This document shows positions 24,360 to 33,212 of a stretch of 64,000 nucleotides of DNA, piece after piece (positions within the stretch are counted from its first letter, which is position 1; every line of letters begins with the position of its first letter). The notes beneath the pieces are model-generated. The model saw only the letters and a program-made list of their open reading frames with translations. It searched no databases and was not told the DNA's origin. The position numbers and the translations under genes are program-made. Source of the DNA: Rhodospirillaceae bacterium (GTDB lineage Bacteria; Pseudomonadota; Alphaproteobacteria; Reyranellales; Reyranellaceae); NCBI GenBank assembly GCA_009772935.1, contig WOUR01000007.1:1-64000 (forward strand), read 5' to 3'.

Positions 24360-24632
24360 TCACTGAATGACTTCGGCCACGCCCTTTTCGTTGAACACGA
24401 CAACTACACCGTTACGCGTGCCATCGCTGGCAGCCGTGGCCCAGATCGCGCGGATCCGGCCGCCTCGCGAGTCAACATTGTAAGGCTTTCCCAACAGCAC
24501 AACGGCCTGGTCGTAGGTCGTGACGCCGATTTGGAGACGGCTGATGTTCGCTCGGGTTGGCGCGGGTGTGCTGCAGGCCGCGAGCCCGAGCAGGGCCAGC
24601 GCGACAATGAATACAGGGAGACGAGCATTCAT
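24360..24632 (-). CDS. small lipoprotein, SmpA/BamE-like
   Basis: A 90-aa outer-membrane-type lipoprotein. The lipobox LAAC places the modified cysteine at C20 after a short hydrophobic signal. The mature part has ISRLQIGVTTYDQAVVLLGK, similar to the SmpA/OmlA (BamE) start where a helix pair precedes a small beta sheet (IWATAASDGTRNGVVVVFN). BamE proper is longer, so this is a short relative of unknown role. The Shine-Dalgarno site before the ATG is weak. It lies between terminators for glnA and for itself, so it is probably a single-gene unit. Confidence 0.75.
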   Translation of the reverse strand: MNARLPVFIVALALLGLAACSTPAPTRANISRLQIGVTTYDQAVVLLGKPYNVDSRGGRIRAIWATAASDGTRNGVVVVFNEKGVAEVIQ

Positions 24633-24650
24633 GATGCAGCGAGCCTACAC

Positions 24651-24680
24651 GAAAAAGGCCGCCCGGTGAGGGGCGGCCTT
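24651..24680 (-). terminator. rho-independent terminator of glnBA
   Basis: On the minus strand a perfect 10-bp stem AAGGCCGCCC/GGGCGGCCTT with a 6-base loop is followed by TTTC, 25 bases past the glnA stop. It ends the glnB-glnA transcript. Confidence 0.85.
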
Positions 24681-24704
24681 CTCGCGTGAACTCGGGAGCC
24701 GAGA

Positions 24705-26111
24705 TCAGATCGAGTAGTACATCTTGTACTCGATCGGGGCCGGCTGATGTTCCCAGTTGTAGACCTCTTCCCACTTGAGCTCCATGTAGGCGTCGATCTG
24801 GTCGTCGGTGAACACGCCGCCCTGGGTGAGGAACGAGCGGTCGGCGTCGAGGGCGTTGAGGGCCTCGCGCAGCGAGCCGGCGACGGTCGGAACCTTGGAG
24901 AGTTCTTCCGGCGGCAGGTCGTACAGGTTCTTGTCCATCGGGTCGCCCGGATGGATCTTGTTCTTGATGCCGTCGAGGCCGGCCATCAGCATCGCCGCGA
25001 AGGCGAGGTACGGGTTGGCCGACGGGTCGGGGAAGCGGACCTCGACGCGCTTGCCCTTGGGCGAGGACGCGTAGGGGATGCGGCACGAGGCCGAGCGGTT
25101 GCGCGACGAGTAGGCCAGCAGCACCGGCGCCTCGAAGCCCGGGATGACGCGCTTGTAGGAGTTGGTGCTGGCGTTGGTGAAGGCGTTCAGCGCCTTGGCG
25201 TGCTTGATGATGCCGCCGATGTAGTACAGCGCCGTCTCCGACAGGTCGGCATAGCCGGAACCCGCGAACAGCGGCTTGCCGTCCTTCCAGATCGACTGGT
25301 GGGTGTGCATGCCCGAGCCGTTGTCGCCGTAGAGCGGCTTCGGCATGAAGGTCAGCGACTTGCCGTAGCTGTGGGCAACGTTGTGCAGCGTGTACTTGTA
25401 CTTCTGCACGTTGTCGGCGGTCTTCACGAGCGTGTCGAACTTGAAGCCGAGCTCGTTCTGGGCCGGCGCCACCTCATGATGATGGATTTCCATGACCAGG
25501 CCCATGTCGGTGCAGACCGACATCATCTCCGCGCGCAGGTCGTTGTGCGTGTCGACCGGCTGGACCGGGAAGTAGCCGCCCTTGACGCCCGGACGGTGGG
25601 CGAGGTTGCCGCCCTCGACGGCGATGCCGGTGTTCCACGGCGATTCGTTCGAGGAGATGCTGTAGAAGCTGCCCTGCATCTGAACGTCGTAGCGGACGTC
25701 GTCGAACACGAAGAATTCGAGCTCGGGGCCGAACACGGCGGTGTCGCCGATGCCGGACGACTTCATGAAGGCTTCGGCGCGCTTGGCGGTCGAGCGCGGG
25801 CAGCGGGCGTAGAGCTGGCCGGTCGAGGGCTCGACGACGTCGCAGTTCACGATCAGCGTGGTCTGCGCGGAGAAGGGATCGAGCACGGCCGTGGACGGAT
25901 CCGGCATCAGGATCATGTCGGACTCGTTGATCGCCTTCCAGCCGGCGATCGAGGAGCCGTCGAACATCACGCCGTCCTCGAAGGTGCCTTCGTCGGTGGC
26001 GGACGCCATGCGGGCCGTGTGCTGCCACTTGCCGCGCGGATCGGTAAAGCGGAAGTCAACGAACTTGACGTCCTTTTCCTTGATCAGCGCGAGAACCTGT
26101 TTGGCATCCAT
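24705..26111 (-). CDS. glnA: type I glutamine synthetase
   Basis: Dodecameric glutamine synthetase of 468 aa, standard for the bacterial GSI-beta form; it condenses ammonium and glutamate using ATP. Visible motifs are DGSSIAGW, the metal-binding [19 protein letters not shown], and the ATP region [17 protein letters not shown]397 in [11 protein letters not shown] is the adenylylation site used by GlnE, so activity is controlled by covalent modification through the PII cascade. glnB lies 55 bases upstream on the same strand, and the pair shares a sigma-54-type promoter before glnB and a terminator after glnA. Confidence 0.98.
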   Translation of the reverse strand: MDAKQVLALIKEKDVKFVDFRFTDPRGKWQHTARMASATDEGTFEDGVMFDGSSIAGWKAINESDMILMPDPSTAVLDPFSAQTTLIVNCDVVEPSTGQLYARCPRSTAKRAEAFMKSSGIGDTAVFGPELEFFVFDDVRYDVQMQGSFYSISSNESPWNTGIAVEGGNLAHRPGVKGGYFPVQPVDTHNDLRAEMMSVCTDMGLVMEIHHHEVAPAQNELGFKFDTLVKTADNVQKYKYTLHNVAHSYGKSLTFMPKPLYGDNGSGMHTHQSIWKDGKPLFAGSGYADLSETALYYIGGIIKHAKALNAFTNASTNSYKRVIPGFEAPVLLAYSSRNRSASCRIPYASSPKGKRVEVRFPDPSANPYLAFAAMLMAGLDGIKNKIHPGDPMDKNLYDLPPEELSKVPTVAGSLREALNALDADRSFLTQGGVFTDDQIDAYMELKWEEVYNWEHQPAPIEYKMYYSI

Positions 26112-26166
26112 TGTCGGTCGTCCCTCTACTTGTGGTTTACTGCTTCAGCCCCCAAAGGCCGGGTCC

Positions 26167-26660
<494 letters not shown>

Positions 26661-26702
26661 TTTAATCAGATAAATGAACAAATATCAGGCAATACAGCGT
26701 CC

Positions 26703-27866
26703 ATGAAACCTGCAAACTCGACGATGGCCAGCTTGGGAACGACCGTGTTCGAAGTCATGTCGGCACTTGCCCGCGAACACAATTCCGTAAACCTCGGCCA
26801 AGGATTTCCCGACGACAAAGGGCCGGAGGAGGTTCGTGCCGCGGCGGCGGATTATCTGCTGAACGGCCACAACCAATACCCACCGATGATGGGAATACCG
26901 GAACTGCGGCAGGCGGTGGCGGAACATGCCAAGCGCTTCCAGGGGCTCGACATCGACTGGCAGAGCGAGGTGCTGGTGACGTCCGGCGCGACCGAGGCGC
27001 TGGGCGACTGCCTGTTCGGCCTGATCGAGCCGGGCGACGAGGTCGTGCTGATAGAGCCGCTTTATGACTCCTACCTGCCCATCGTGCGGCGTGCGGGCGG
27101 GATTCCCAGGCTGGTGCGGCTGGAGCCGCCGGAGTGGCGCCTTCCAAGAGAGGAACTCGCTGCCGCGTTCGGTCCCAGGACCAAGCTCATCCTCTTCAAT
27201 ACGCCGATGAACCCGTGCTCGAAGGTCTTCGACCGCGAAGAGCTTTCTTTCATCGCGGAGCTTTGCCTCAAGCATGATGTCTACGCCATCTGCGACGAGG
27301 TCTATGAGCACATCATCTTCGACGACCGGCGGCACATCTCGCTGATGACCCTGCCGGGCATGCGCGATCGCACGGTGCGCATCGGCTCCGCCGGCAAGAG
27401 CTTCAGTCTGACGGGGTGGAAGGTCGGGTACATCACCGCTGCGCCGGAGCTGATGAAGCCGATTGCCAGGACGCACCAGTTCATGACGTTCACGACCCCG
27501 CCCAACCTGCAGTGGGGGGCGGCGACAGGGCTGCGGCTGCAGGACGGGTATTTTTCAACCTTGGCCGCCGACATGCAGCGCAAACGCGACCGACTGGCGG
27601 ACGCTCTGGCGGCCATCGGTTTCGATGTCTTGCCCGCGCACGGGACCTACTTCGTCACGACGGACTTCCGGCCTCTGGGATTTAACGGCACGGACGAGGA
27701 ATTCTGTCGTCACATAACTGTAAAGGCAGGGGTGACCGCCGTCCCGGTGAGCGCCTTTTACCAGTCGCCCGAGGCTCCGCGGTATTTCGCACGCTTCTGC
27801 TTCTGCAAACACGACTCCACGTTGGACAGCGCCATTCAGCGGTTGGCGGCTCATTTTGGAGACTAA
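26703..27866 (+). CDS. class I/II pyridoxal-phosphate aminotransferase
   Basis: Fold-type I aminotransferase of 387 aa. Family motifs are VNLGQGFPDDKGP, the glycine-rich TSGATEAL, LFNTPMNPCSKV, the cofactor-binding ICDEVYEHI, K232 in SAGKSFSLTGWKVGY as Schiff-base lysine, and a late R in YFARFCFCK. It resembles the kynurenine/methionine aminotransferase (YbdL) branch, which transfers amino groups from aromatic or sulfur amino acids to 2-oxo acids. It is divergent from glnBA and followed by the TetR triplet 162 bases away on the same strand. The Shine-Dalgarno site is weak. The exact amino donor cannot be told. Confidence 0.88.
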   Translation: MKPANSTMASLGTTVFEVMSALAREHNSVNLGQGFPDDKGPEEVRAAAADYLLNGHNQYPPMMGIPELRQAVAEHAKRFQGLDIDWQSEVLVTSGATEALGDCLFGLIEPGDEVVLIEPLYDSYLPIVRRAGGIPRLVRLEPPEWRLPREELAAAFGPRTKLILFNTPMNPCSKVFDREELSFIAELCLKHDVYAICDEVYEHIIFDDRRHISLMTLPGMRDRTVRIGSAGKSFSLTGWKVGYITAAPELMKPIARTHQFMTFTTPPNLQWGAATGLRLQDGYFSTLAADMQRKRDRLADALAAIGFDVLPAHGTYFVTTDFRPLGFNGTDEEFCRHITVKAGVTAVPVSAFYQSPEAPRYFARFCFCKHDSTLDSAIQRLAAHFGD

Positions 27867-27902
27867 AGCTCTGGTATTTGCAGTAATTTGATCTTACAAT
27901 GC

Positions 27903-27968
27903 AATTGTCACACAATTTCAGGCGCTGCGGCCCTGATCCAAGAAAGTGCCTGCATTGGCATTGCCAAT
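27903..27968. promoter_or_regulatory. two 6-3-6 palindromes upstream of the TetR triplet
   Basis: AATTGT-CAC-ACAATT (27903-27917) and ATTGGC-ATT-GCCAAT (27954-27968) are perfect inverted repeats with identical 6-3-6 geometry. They lie 61-126 bases before the first TetR start. Their size suits TetR-family operators, so they may mediate autoregulation. The binding protein is inferred. Confidence 0.5.
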
Positions 27969-28028
27969 ATCTGCAAATCCGGTCCATATCCGGCGCGCAT
28001 GGCGTTCCATGGTGAGCTTGCTGCCGAA

Positions 28029-28688
28029 ATGACGCGGACCGACGATGCTGCCCCGGCGGCGGCGGTCGCCAAGCCCATCCGGATGGATGGTCGTCGTTTG
28101 CGCAGCGAACGAACAAAGCAGCTCATCATCGAAGCCTATCTGGACCTGATCCGTGAGAACCCGTCGGTGCCGATGCCGACCGCGGCGGAGATCGCGGCGC
28201 GGGCCGGCTATTCCGTCCGGTCCATCTTCGAGCGCTTTCCCGACCTCCACACGTTGAGAGTCGCGGCGGCGGACTATAGCCTTGCTCATGCCGCAGCATT
28301 GGCCCCGGCGCGCAACGTCGACGGCGACCGCGCGACCCGAATAAGATCGCAGGTCGAGACAAGGGCAGGGACCTGCGAACGCGGGATCGCCCTGTGGCGG
28401 GCATTGCTGTTCAACGTCGACGAGAACGACGCCCTCAAGGCGCGCGTAAGGCTCGCTCGGGACCGGACGATCGAGCGCATGGAACTCATGTATCGACCTG
28501 AACTGTCGACACTTTCACCGATCGAGCGCCGCAATCTCCTGATCGCTCTTGAAGCCGTGACCGATATCGAGAGCTGGGCGCGGATGCGCGACATGCACGG
28601 GCTTTCGTTCGCCGAAAGCTGTGACGTCTGGATTCGGGCCATCGATCGGATCCTGCCACCGACCCCGCAAGACACCGCACCATCATGA
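28029..28688 (+). CDS. TetR/AcrR family regulator, first of three tandem paralogues
   Basis: A 219-aa regulator. The DNA-binding part begins with MDGRRLRSERTKQLIIEAYL, and the recognition region is AARAGYSVRSIFERFPDLHT. These blocks recur almost unchanged in the next two genes, so the three arose by duplication. The C-terminal ligand domain includes IESWARMRDMHGLSF, also shared. The ATG at 28029 gives an N-terminus matched in length to the third copy; the open frame reaches back to 27888, so other starts (27999, 28083) remain possible. Its last four bases overlap the next start (ATGA). The target is unknown; the palindromes just upstream suggest autoregulation. Confidence 0.82.
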   Translation: MTRTDDAAPAAAVAKPIRMDGRRLRSERTKQLIIEAYLDLIRENPSVPMPTAAEIAARAGYSVRSIFERFPDLHTLRVAAADYSLAHAAALAPARNVDGDRATRIRSQVETRAGTCERGIALWRALLFNVDENDALKARVRLARDRTIERMELMYRPELSTLSPIERRNLLIALEAVTDIESWARMRDMHGLSFAESCDVWIRAIDRILPPTPQDTAPS

Positions 28689-29302
28689 ATTCTGCACCAA
28701 ACAAGCTCGACGGCCGCCGGCTGCGCAGCGAGCGGACCAAGCAGTTGATCATCGAAGCCTACCTGGCGCTGGCCCAGGAGATGTCTCCCCGCGTGCCGAC
28801 GGCCGCCGAGATCGCCGAAAAGGCAGGCTATTCGGTGCGCTCGGTGTTCGAGCGTTTTCCCGATATCCGCGCACTTCAGGTGGCGGCCGTCGACTATTCG
28901 CTGGCGCAGATGGCGGCGCTGGCGCCGCCACGGGGAGCCGATGGCGACCGCAAGACCAGGATCGATTCGCACGTCCGCACGCGCGGCCAGACCTGCGAAA
29001 GCTGGCTGCCGCTGTGGCGCTCCTTGATCGTGAACCAGGGCGACTCGCCGGAGTTGAAGGCACGCATCCGTCTGGCGCGCGACCATGTAACCGCTCGCAT
29101 GGAGCTGATGTTCGCACCGGAGTTCGCGCTGATGCCCCCCGGGGAGCGGCGTCAGATACTGATCGCGCTCGAAGCGTTGACGGATGTCGAAAGCTGGGCC
29201 CGCATGCGTGAACTGTTCGGCCTGTCCGTCGACGAGGCGTACCTCGTCTGGATCCAGGCGATCGATCGACTGCTGCCCACGGATGCCAGCGGCGCGGCAT
29301 GA
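28685..29302 (+). CDS. TetR/AcrR family regulator, second tandem paralogue
   Basis: A 205-aa regulator with LDGRRLRSERTKQLIIEAYL at residues 8-27, recognition region AEKAGYSVRSVFERFPDIRA, and the shared C-terminal block VESWARMRELFGLSVDEA. ATGA overlaps on both sides bind it translationally to its two paralogues. Compared with the first copy the DNA-reading helix is nearly identical, while the effector half has diverged more (for example LWRSLIVNQGDSPELKARIR against LWRALLFNVDENDALKARVR). This suggests related operators but different ligands or heterodimers. Confidence 0.85.
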   Translation: MNSAPNKLDGRRLRSERTKQLIIEAYLALAQEMSPRVPTAAEIAEKAGYSVRSVFERFPDIRALQVAAVDYSLAQMAALAPPRGADGDRKTRIDSHVRTRGQTCESWLPLWRSLIVNQGDSPELKARIRLARDHVTARMELMFAPEFALMPPGERRQILIALEALTDVESWARMRELFGLSVDEAYLVWIQAIDRLLPTDASGAA

Positions 29303-29940
29303 CGGAGCGGGGCAGGCAGCCATCGGAAGTCCCGGCCAGACCTGAACCCGTCGACGGCCGCCGGTTGCGCAGCGCGAGGACGCGCCAGCTCATCATCGAA
29401 GCCTATCTTGCGCTCCTGCGGGAGAATCCACGGATTCCGACCGCCGCGGCGATCGCGCAAAGGGCCGGCTACTCGGTCCGGTCCATCTTCGAGCGCTTTC
29501 CAGACCTGCATGCGCTGCGTGTTGCCGCGACAGACGAGGCGCTGCTGAAGGCATCGGCCCAGGTCGCTGCCCAGCCAACCGTTGGCGGCCGTCCGGATAG
29601 GCTGAAGACCCATGTCGAGGCGCGCGGCAGGGTCTGTGAGGAATGGCTTCCGTTTTGGCGGGCGCTCAACGCCAACCAGGGCGATTCGGCGGATCTCAAG
29701 GCGCGGATACGCCTGATCCGCGAACTGGTCATCAGGCGGATCGAGGAAGTGTATGCGCCGGAACTATCGATTCTCGACGAGTGCGAGCGGCGCCAGACGG
29801 TGCTGGCCGTGGAATCGCTGATCGATTTCGAGAGCTGGGCCCGCATGCGAGATCTGTTCGGATTGTCGTTCGAGGACGCATGCGGCGTCTGGAAACGGGC
29901 CATCGATCGACTTCTTCCGCCAACCCCGCCTGTTTCTTGA
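29299..29940 (+). CDS. TetR/AcrR family regulator, third tandem paralogue
   Basis: A 213-aa regulator with VDGRRLRSARTRQLIIEAYL (residues 18-37), recognition region AQRAGYSVRSIFERFPDLHA, and C-terminal FESWARMRDLFGLSFEDA. The ATG overlaps the second copy's stop by four bases. Residues 8-17 carry a Pro-rich lead-in. The stop codon lies inside the candidate promoter of tRNA-His, so the cluster ends tight against the tRNA gene. As with its sisters, no target gene is indicated by sequence alone. Confidence 0.85.
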   Translation: MTERGRQPSEVPARPEPVDGRRLRSARTRQLIIEAYLALLRENPRIPTAAAIAQRAGYSVRSIFERFPDLHALRVAATDEALLKASAQVAAQPTVGGRPDRLKTHVEARGRVCEEWLPFWRALNANQGDSADLKARIRLIRELVIRRIEEVYAPELSILDECERRQTVLAVESLIDFESWARMRDLFGLSFEDACGVWKRAIDRLLPPTPPVS

Positions 29941-29965
29941 CGCTCCGGCCGCCGGGGCGTAGGAA
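29937..29965 (+). promoter_or_regulatory. candidate promoter of tRNA-His
   Basis: TTGACG (29937-29942), a 17-base spacer and TAGGAA (29960-29965) end 30 bases before the tRNA. The -35 overlaps the stop codon of the third TetR gene. Confidence 0.45.
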
Positions 29966-29995
29966 GGCGCCGCTTCGTCGGGAGCGATCCGCGAT

Positions 29996-30073
29996 GGCGG
30001 CCGTAGCTCAGTTGGTTAGAGCGCCAGATTGTGATTCTGGATGTCGCCGGTTCAAATCCGGTCGGCCGCCCCA
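29996..30073 (+). tRNA. tRNA-His (anticodon GTG)
   Basis: Complete cloverleaf. The acceptor stem GCGGCCG pairs with CGGCCGC, and an extra G at 29996 pairs with C73, the G-1 identity element of tRNA-His. The anticodon stem CCAGA/TCTGG encloses TTGTGAT with anticodon GTG. The T arm is GCCGG-TTCAAAT-CCGGT. CCA is encoded at 30071-30073. Confidence 0.97.
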
Positions 30074-30105
30074 ATCGCCCTCACGAGAAGTTCCCCAGGT
30101 CTGAA

Positions 30106-31599
30106 ATGCGCGATCTCGTTCCTCGAGACGAACTGGCTCTCCTGAACTGTGCCGAGATGGCACGGGCCGATGCCTTTGCGATCGGCGGTGGAGTGTCCGG
30201 GCGGGTCCTCATGGAGGCCGCGGGCCGTACCGTCGCCACGGCTGCGATGCAGCAGTACGCCAGGCGGCCGGTGGTGGTCCTCTGTGGACCGGGAAACAAC
30301 GGCGGCGACGGTTTCGTCGCGGCGCGATACCTGCAGAAGGCCGGATGGCCCGTCCGTCTCATTCTCTTCGGCGCTGTCGGCAACCTCAATGGCGACGCCG
30401 CCTGGGCTGCCGGAACCTGGAAGGGACCCGTCGAGCGTTGGTCCCCAACCCTGTTCGACGACGGCCCGCTGGTGATCGACGCCGTTTTCGGGGCCGGTCT
30501 CAGCCGACAAATCGATGGAGAGATTGCGGCGGCCATCGAACTGGTGAACGAGCGGAAGCTTTCCGTCGTCGCCGTCGACGTGCCGACCGGTCTCCACGGC
30601 GACACCGGTGCAGTCCATGGCCACGCATTCCAGGCCGAGACGACCGTTTCTTTCTTCCGGGCGAAGCCCGGCCACTATTCTGTCGAGGGCCTGCGGCGCT
30701 GCGGCCGCCTGCTGATCGCAGACATCGGCATTCCCGCGGGAGCCTTGGCGGAGATTGCGCCCCAGGCCTGGCTGAATGCCCCGACGCTCTGGGCGCATCA
30801 CGTGCGGCGTGGGGACATTGCTGATCACAAATATGCACGGGGCCATCTCACGATCCTGGCCGGACCTCACGCCACCGGCGCGGCGCGACTTGCTGCGCTG
30901 GCTGGTCGGCGCGTGGGGGCCGGGCTCGTCACGATTGCGGCATTTCGGTCAACGTTGCCTGCGTTCCAGGCGGCCGAGCCCGGCAACCTCATCGTCGAAG
31001 CCGACGATGGCACGATGTTCGCCCACCTGTTGGGCGACCCGCGGCGCAATGCCGTTCTGATCGGGCCCGGATCGGGGACGGACGGCCGGACGAGAGAGTC
31101 TGTTCTCTCGGCGCTCGAGGCACGGCGCAGTGTTGTGCTCGACGCCGATGCCATAACCGTTTTCGCGGCCGACCCGGACCTTCTCTTTCGCAGCGTTCGC
31201 GGTCCGACATTGCTTACTCCCCATGAAGGGGAGTTCCGCCGGCTGTTTCCGGATCTTGACGGCGTTGTGGGGAAGCTGGAGCGGGTGAGGCGGGCGGCAG
31301 CGCGAAGCGGAGCGACCATCCTGCTGAAGGGACCTGATACCGTGATCGCAGAGCCCGGGGGGCGTGCCATCATCAACGTGCATGCCTCGCCGGCCCTGGC
31401 GACGGCGGGATCGGGCGATGTGCTGGCGGGAACGATCGGCGGACTGCTGGCGCAGAACCTAACGCCCTTTGCCGCGGCCTCGGCGGCGGCTTGGCTGCAT
31501 GGTGAATGTGCGCTGACGTTCGGCGGCTCCGGCCTGATCGCCGAGGATTTGCCCGCGCTTCTTCCTCGCGCACTTCAGTCGCTGTCGTCCTTCAATTGA
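30106..31599 (+). CDS. nnrD: bifunctional NAD(P)H-hydrate epimerase / ADP-dependent dehydratase
   Basis: Two-domain metabolite-repair enzyme of 497 aa. The N-terminal YjeF domain (about 1-215) epimerises R- and S-NAD(P)HX; it contains VLCGPGNNGGDGFVAARYL and AVDVPTGLHGDTG. The C-terminal ribokinase-like domain (about 225-497) dehydrates S-NAD(P)HX using ADP; it contains LIGPGSGTDGRTRE, LLTPHEGEFRRLF and the catalytic ATAGSGDVLAGTIGG. Together they restore damaged NADH and NADPH in the cytoplasm. The ATG at 30106 lies 33 bases after tRNA-His. A longer open frame from 30031 begins inside the tRNA and is rejected. Confidence 0.93.
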   Translation: MRDLVPRDELALLNCAEMARADAFAIGGGVSGRVLMEAAGRTVATAAMQQYARRPVVVLCGPGNNGGDGFVAARYLQKAGWPVRLILFGAVGNLNGDAAWAAGTWKGPVERWSPTLFDDGPLVIDAVFGAGLSRQIDGEIAAAIELVNERKLSVVAVDVPTGLHGDTGAVHGHAFQAETTVSFFRAKPGHYSVEGLRRCGRLLIADIGIPAGALAEIAPQAWLNAPTLWAHHVRRGDIADHKYARGHLTILAGPHATGAARLAALAGRRVGAGLVTIAAFRSTLPAFQAAEPGNLIVEADDGTMFAHLLGDPRRNAVLIGPGSGTDGRTRESVLSALEARRSVVLDADAITVFAADPDLLFRSVRGPTLLTPHEGEFRRLFPDLDGVVGKLERVRRAAARSGATILLKGPDTVIAEPGGRAIINVHASPALATAGSGDVLAGTIGGLLAQNLTPFAAASAAAWLHGECALTFGGSGLIAEDLPALLPRALQSLSSFN

Positions 31600-31624
31600 C
31601 CGTTCGGCGGGGTCGGGCTAAGAG
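31596..31624 (+). promoter_or_regulatory. candidate promoter of tRNA-Leu / tig
   Basis: TTGACC (31596-31601), a 17-base spacer and TAAGAG (31619-31624) begin in the stop codon of the NAD(P)HX repair gene and lie 63 bases before the tRNA. tig follows the tRNA by 18 bases, so both may share this start. Confidence 0.4.
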
Positions 31625-31687
31625 GCCCGCGATTCGGCCTTCGCGGCACGCCCCGATGGCTCAGAATGTGGTTTGGGCTGGCTTCGG

Positions 31688-31772
31688 GCGGGCGTGGTGG
31701 AATTGGTAGACACGCGAGATTTAGGTTCTCGTGCCGCAAGGCGTGGGGGTTCAAGTCCCTCCGCCCGCACCA
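31688..31772 (+). tRNA. tRNA-Leu (anticodon TAG)
   Basis: An 85-base class II tRNA. The acceptor GCGGGCG pairs with CGCCCGC, and A73 and CCA are encoded at the end. The anticodon arm CGAGA-TTTAGGT-TCTCG gives anticodon TAG. A long variable arm (TGCCGCAAGGCG) precedes the T arm with TTCAAGT. Confidence 0.96.
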
Positions 31773-31790
31773 GGAAATGGAAGTGAGACA

Positions 31791-33137
31791 ATGCAAGTTA
31801 CGGAACTCTCGGCTGAAGGCCTGAAGCATCAGTTCAAGATCGTCGTCCCAGCCGGCGACCTGACCTCGAAGATCGACGAACGCCTCGCCGAGATGGCGAA
31901 GACCGCCGCGCTGCCGGGCTTCCGTCCGGGCAAAGTGCCGGTCAGCCTCCTGAAGAAGCAGTATGGCCAGGCGCTGTTCGGTGAGGCCGTCGAAGCGGCC
32001 GTCAACACCAGCACGGCGAAGGCGATCGAGGATCGTGGCCTCAAGCCCGCCCTTCAGCCGCGCGTCGACCTGAAGCAGCTCGAGGAAGGCAAGGACGTCG
32101 AGTTCGAGGTTGTCGTCGAGGTGCTGCCCGAAATCGGCCAACTCGATTTCTCAGGCGTCGAGCTAGAGCGGCTCAAGGCCGAGGTCCCGGAGAAGGACAT
32201 CGACGAGGCGCTCGAGCGCATTGCCAAGGCGAACCGCGAGCAGAAGCCCGTCGATCCGCCGCGTGCCGCGCAGAAGGGCGATGCGATCAAGCTCGACTTC
32301 GTGGGATCGGTGGACGGTGTCGAGTTCCCCGGCGGTGCAGCCCAGGACTACGTGCTGGAGATCGGCTCGGGCTCTTTCATCCCGGGCTTCGAGGATCAGC
32401 TGGTCGGCGCCGAGGTCGGCAAGCCGGTCGACGTGAAGGTCACGTTCCCGGCCGAGTACGGCGCGCCCGAACTCGCCGGCAAGGACGCCGTGTTCAAGTG
32501 CACGGTCAAGGAAGTGCTCGAGTTCGTCGACAAGCCGGCGGACGATGAACTGGCCAAGAAGAACAACTTCGAGAACCTGGAGGCCATGCGCAAGGCGATC
32601 GGCGAGCGGATCGGCCAAGACTACTCGCAGATCTCCCGCACGATGATCAAGCGACAGTTGCTCGACAAGCTTGCGGACAGCCACAAGTTTGCCGTGCCGG
32701 AAGGCCTCGTCGAGGGCGAGTTCAACGCGATCTGGCAGCGCATCGAGGAGGCCAAGAAGAACGGGCAGAAGGTCGAGGAAGACGAAGAGAAGATGCGCAA
32801 GGAGTATCGAGACATCGCCGAGCGCCGGGTTCGCCTGGGCCTGCTGCTGGCCGATGTCGGCCGCTCCAACAGCATCGACGTGACGCCGGAGGAACTCAAC
32901 CAGGCAGCGATGCGCGAAGCCATGCGGTACCAGGGCCAGGAGCGTCAGGTCCTCGAGTACTTCAGCAAGAATCCCGAGGTGAAGGATCAGCTTCGCGCGC
33001 CGATCTTCGAGGAGAAGACGGTCGATTTCATCCTCGAGCTGGCGAAGGTTTCCGAGAAGTCGGTTACCCCGGAGGAACTGCTCAAGGCCGCCCGCGAGGC
33101 GGAAGAGGAAGAGGCCGGCGAGAAGGCCGCAGACTGA
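31791..33137 (+). CDS. tig: trigger factor, ribosome-associated chaperone
   Basis: A 448-aa chaperone with peptidyl-prolyl isomerase activity that meets nascent chains at the ribosome exit. The N-terminal ribosome-binding domain has the signature GFRPGKVPVSLLKKQYG (about residues 43-59). An FKBP-like domain follows (about 160-245, GSGSFIPGFEDQLVGAEVG), then a long helical substrate-binding domain and an acidic tail. The ATG at 31791 lies 18 bases after tRNA-Leu; the longer open frame starts inside the tRNA. clpP, clpX and lon follow, the usual protein-quality-control cluster. Confidence 0.97.
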   Translation: MQVTELSAEGLKHQFKIVVPAGDLTSKIDERLAEMAKTAALPGFRPGKVPVSLLKKQYGQALFGEAVEAAVNTSTAKAIEDRGLKPALQPRVDLKQLEEGKDVEFEVVVEVLPEIGQLDFSGVELERLKAEVPEKDIDEALERIAKANREQKPVDPPRAAQKGDAIKLDFVGSVDGVEFPGGAAQDYVLEIGSGSFIPGFEDQLVGAEVGKPVDVKVTFPAEYGAPELAGKDAVFKCTVKEVLEFVDKPADDELAKKNNFENLEAMRKAIGERIGQDYSQISRTMIKRQLLDKLADSHKFAVPEGLVEGEFNAIWQRIEEAKKNGQKVEEDEEKMRKEYRDIAERRVRLGLLLADVGRSNSIDVTPEELNQAAMREAMRYQGQERQVLEYFSKNPEVKDQLRAPIFEEKTVDFILELAKVSEKSVTPEELLKAAREAEEEEAGEKAAD

Positions 33138-33142
33138 TCTTG

Positions 33143-33170
33143 AGCCGGTGGCCTTGAACGGGATCACCGG
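33143..33170 (+). other. hairpin between tig and clpP
   Basis: GCCGGTG (33143-33149) and CACCGGC (33164-33170) pair around a 14-base loop, 6 bases after the tig stop. There is no T tract, so it may be a weak terminator or processing structure. A CTTGAA in the loop (33152-33157) could instead be a heat-shock -35, but the -10 fit is poor. Confidence 0.35.
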
Positions 33171-33212
33171 CGCTGCCACTTTTCATCGATCAGTCACTCA
33201 AGGGGGCCCGCG

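Noticed and set aside
30031-30105. Upstream start for the NAD(P)HX repair gene
   Set aside because: The extra codons would begin inside tRNA-His; the ATG at 30106 matches family length.
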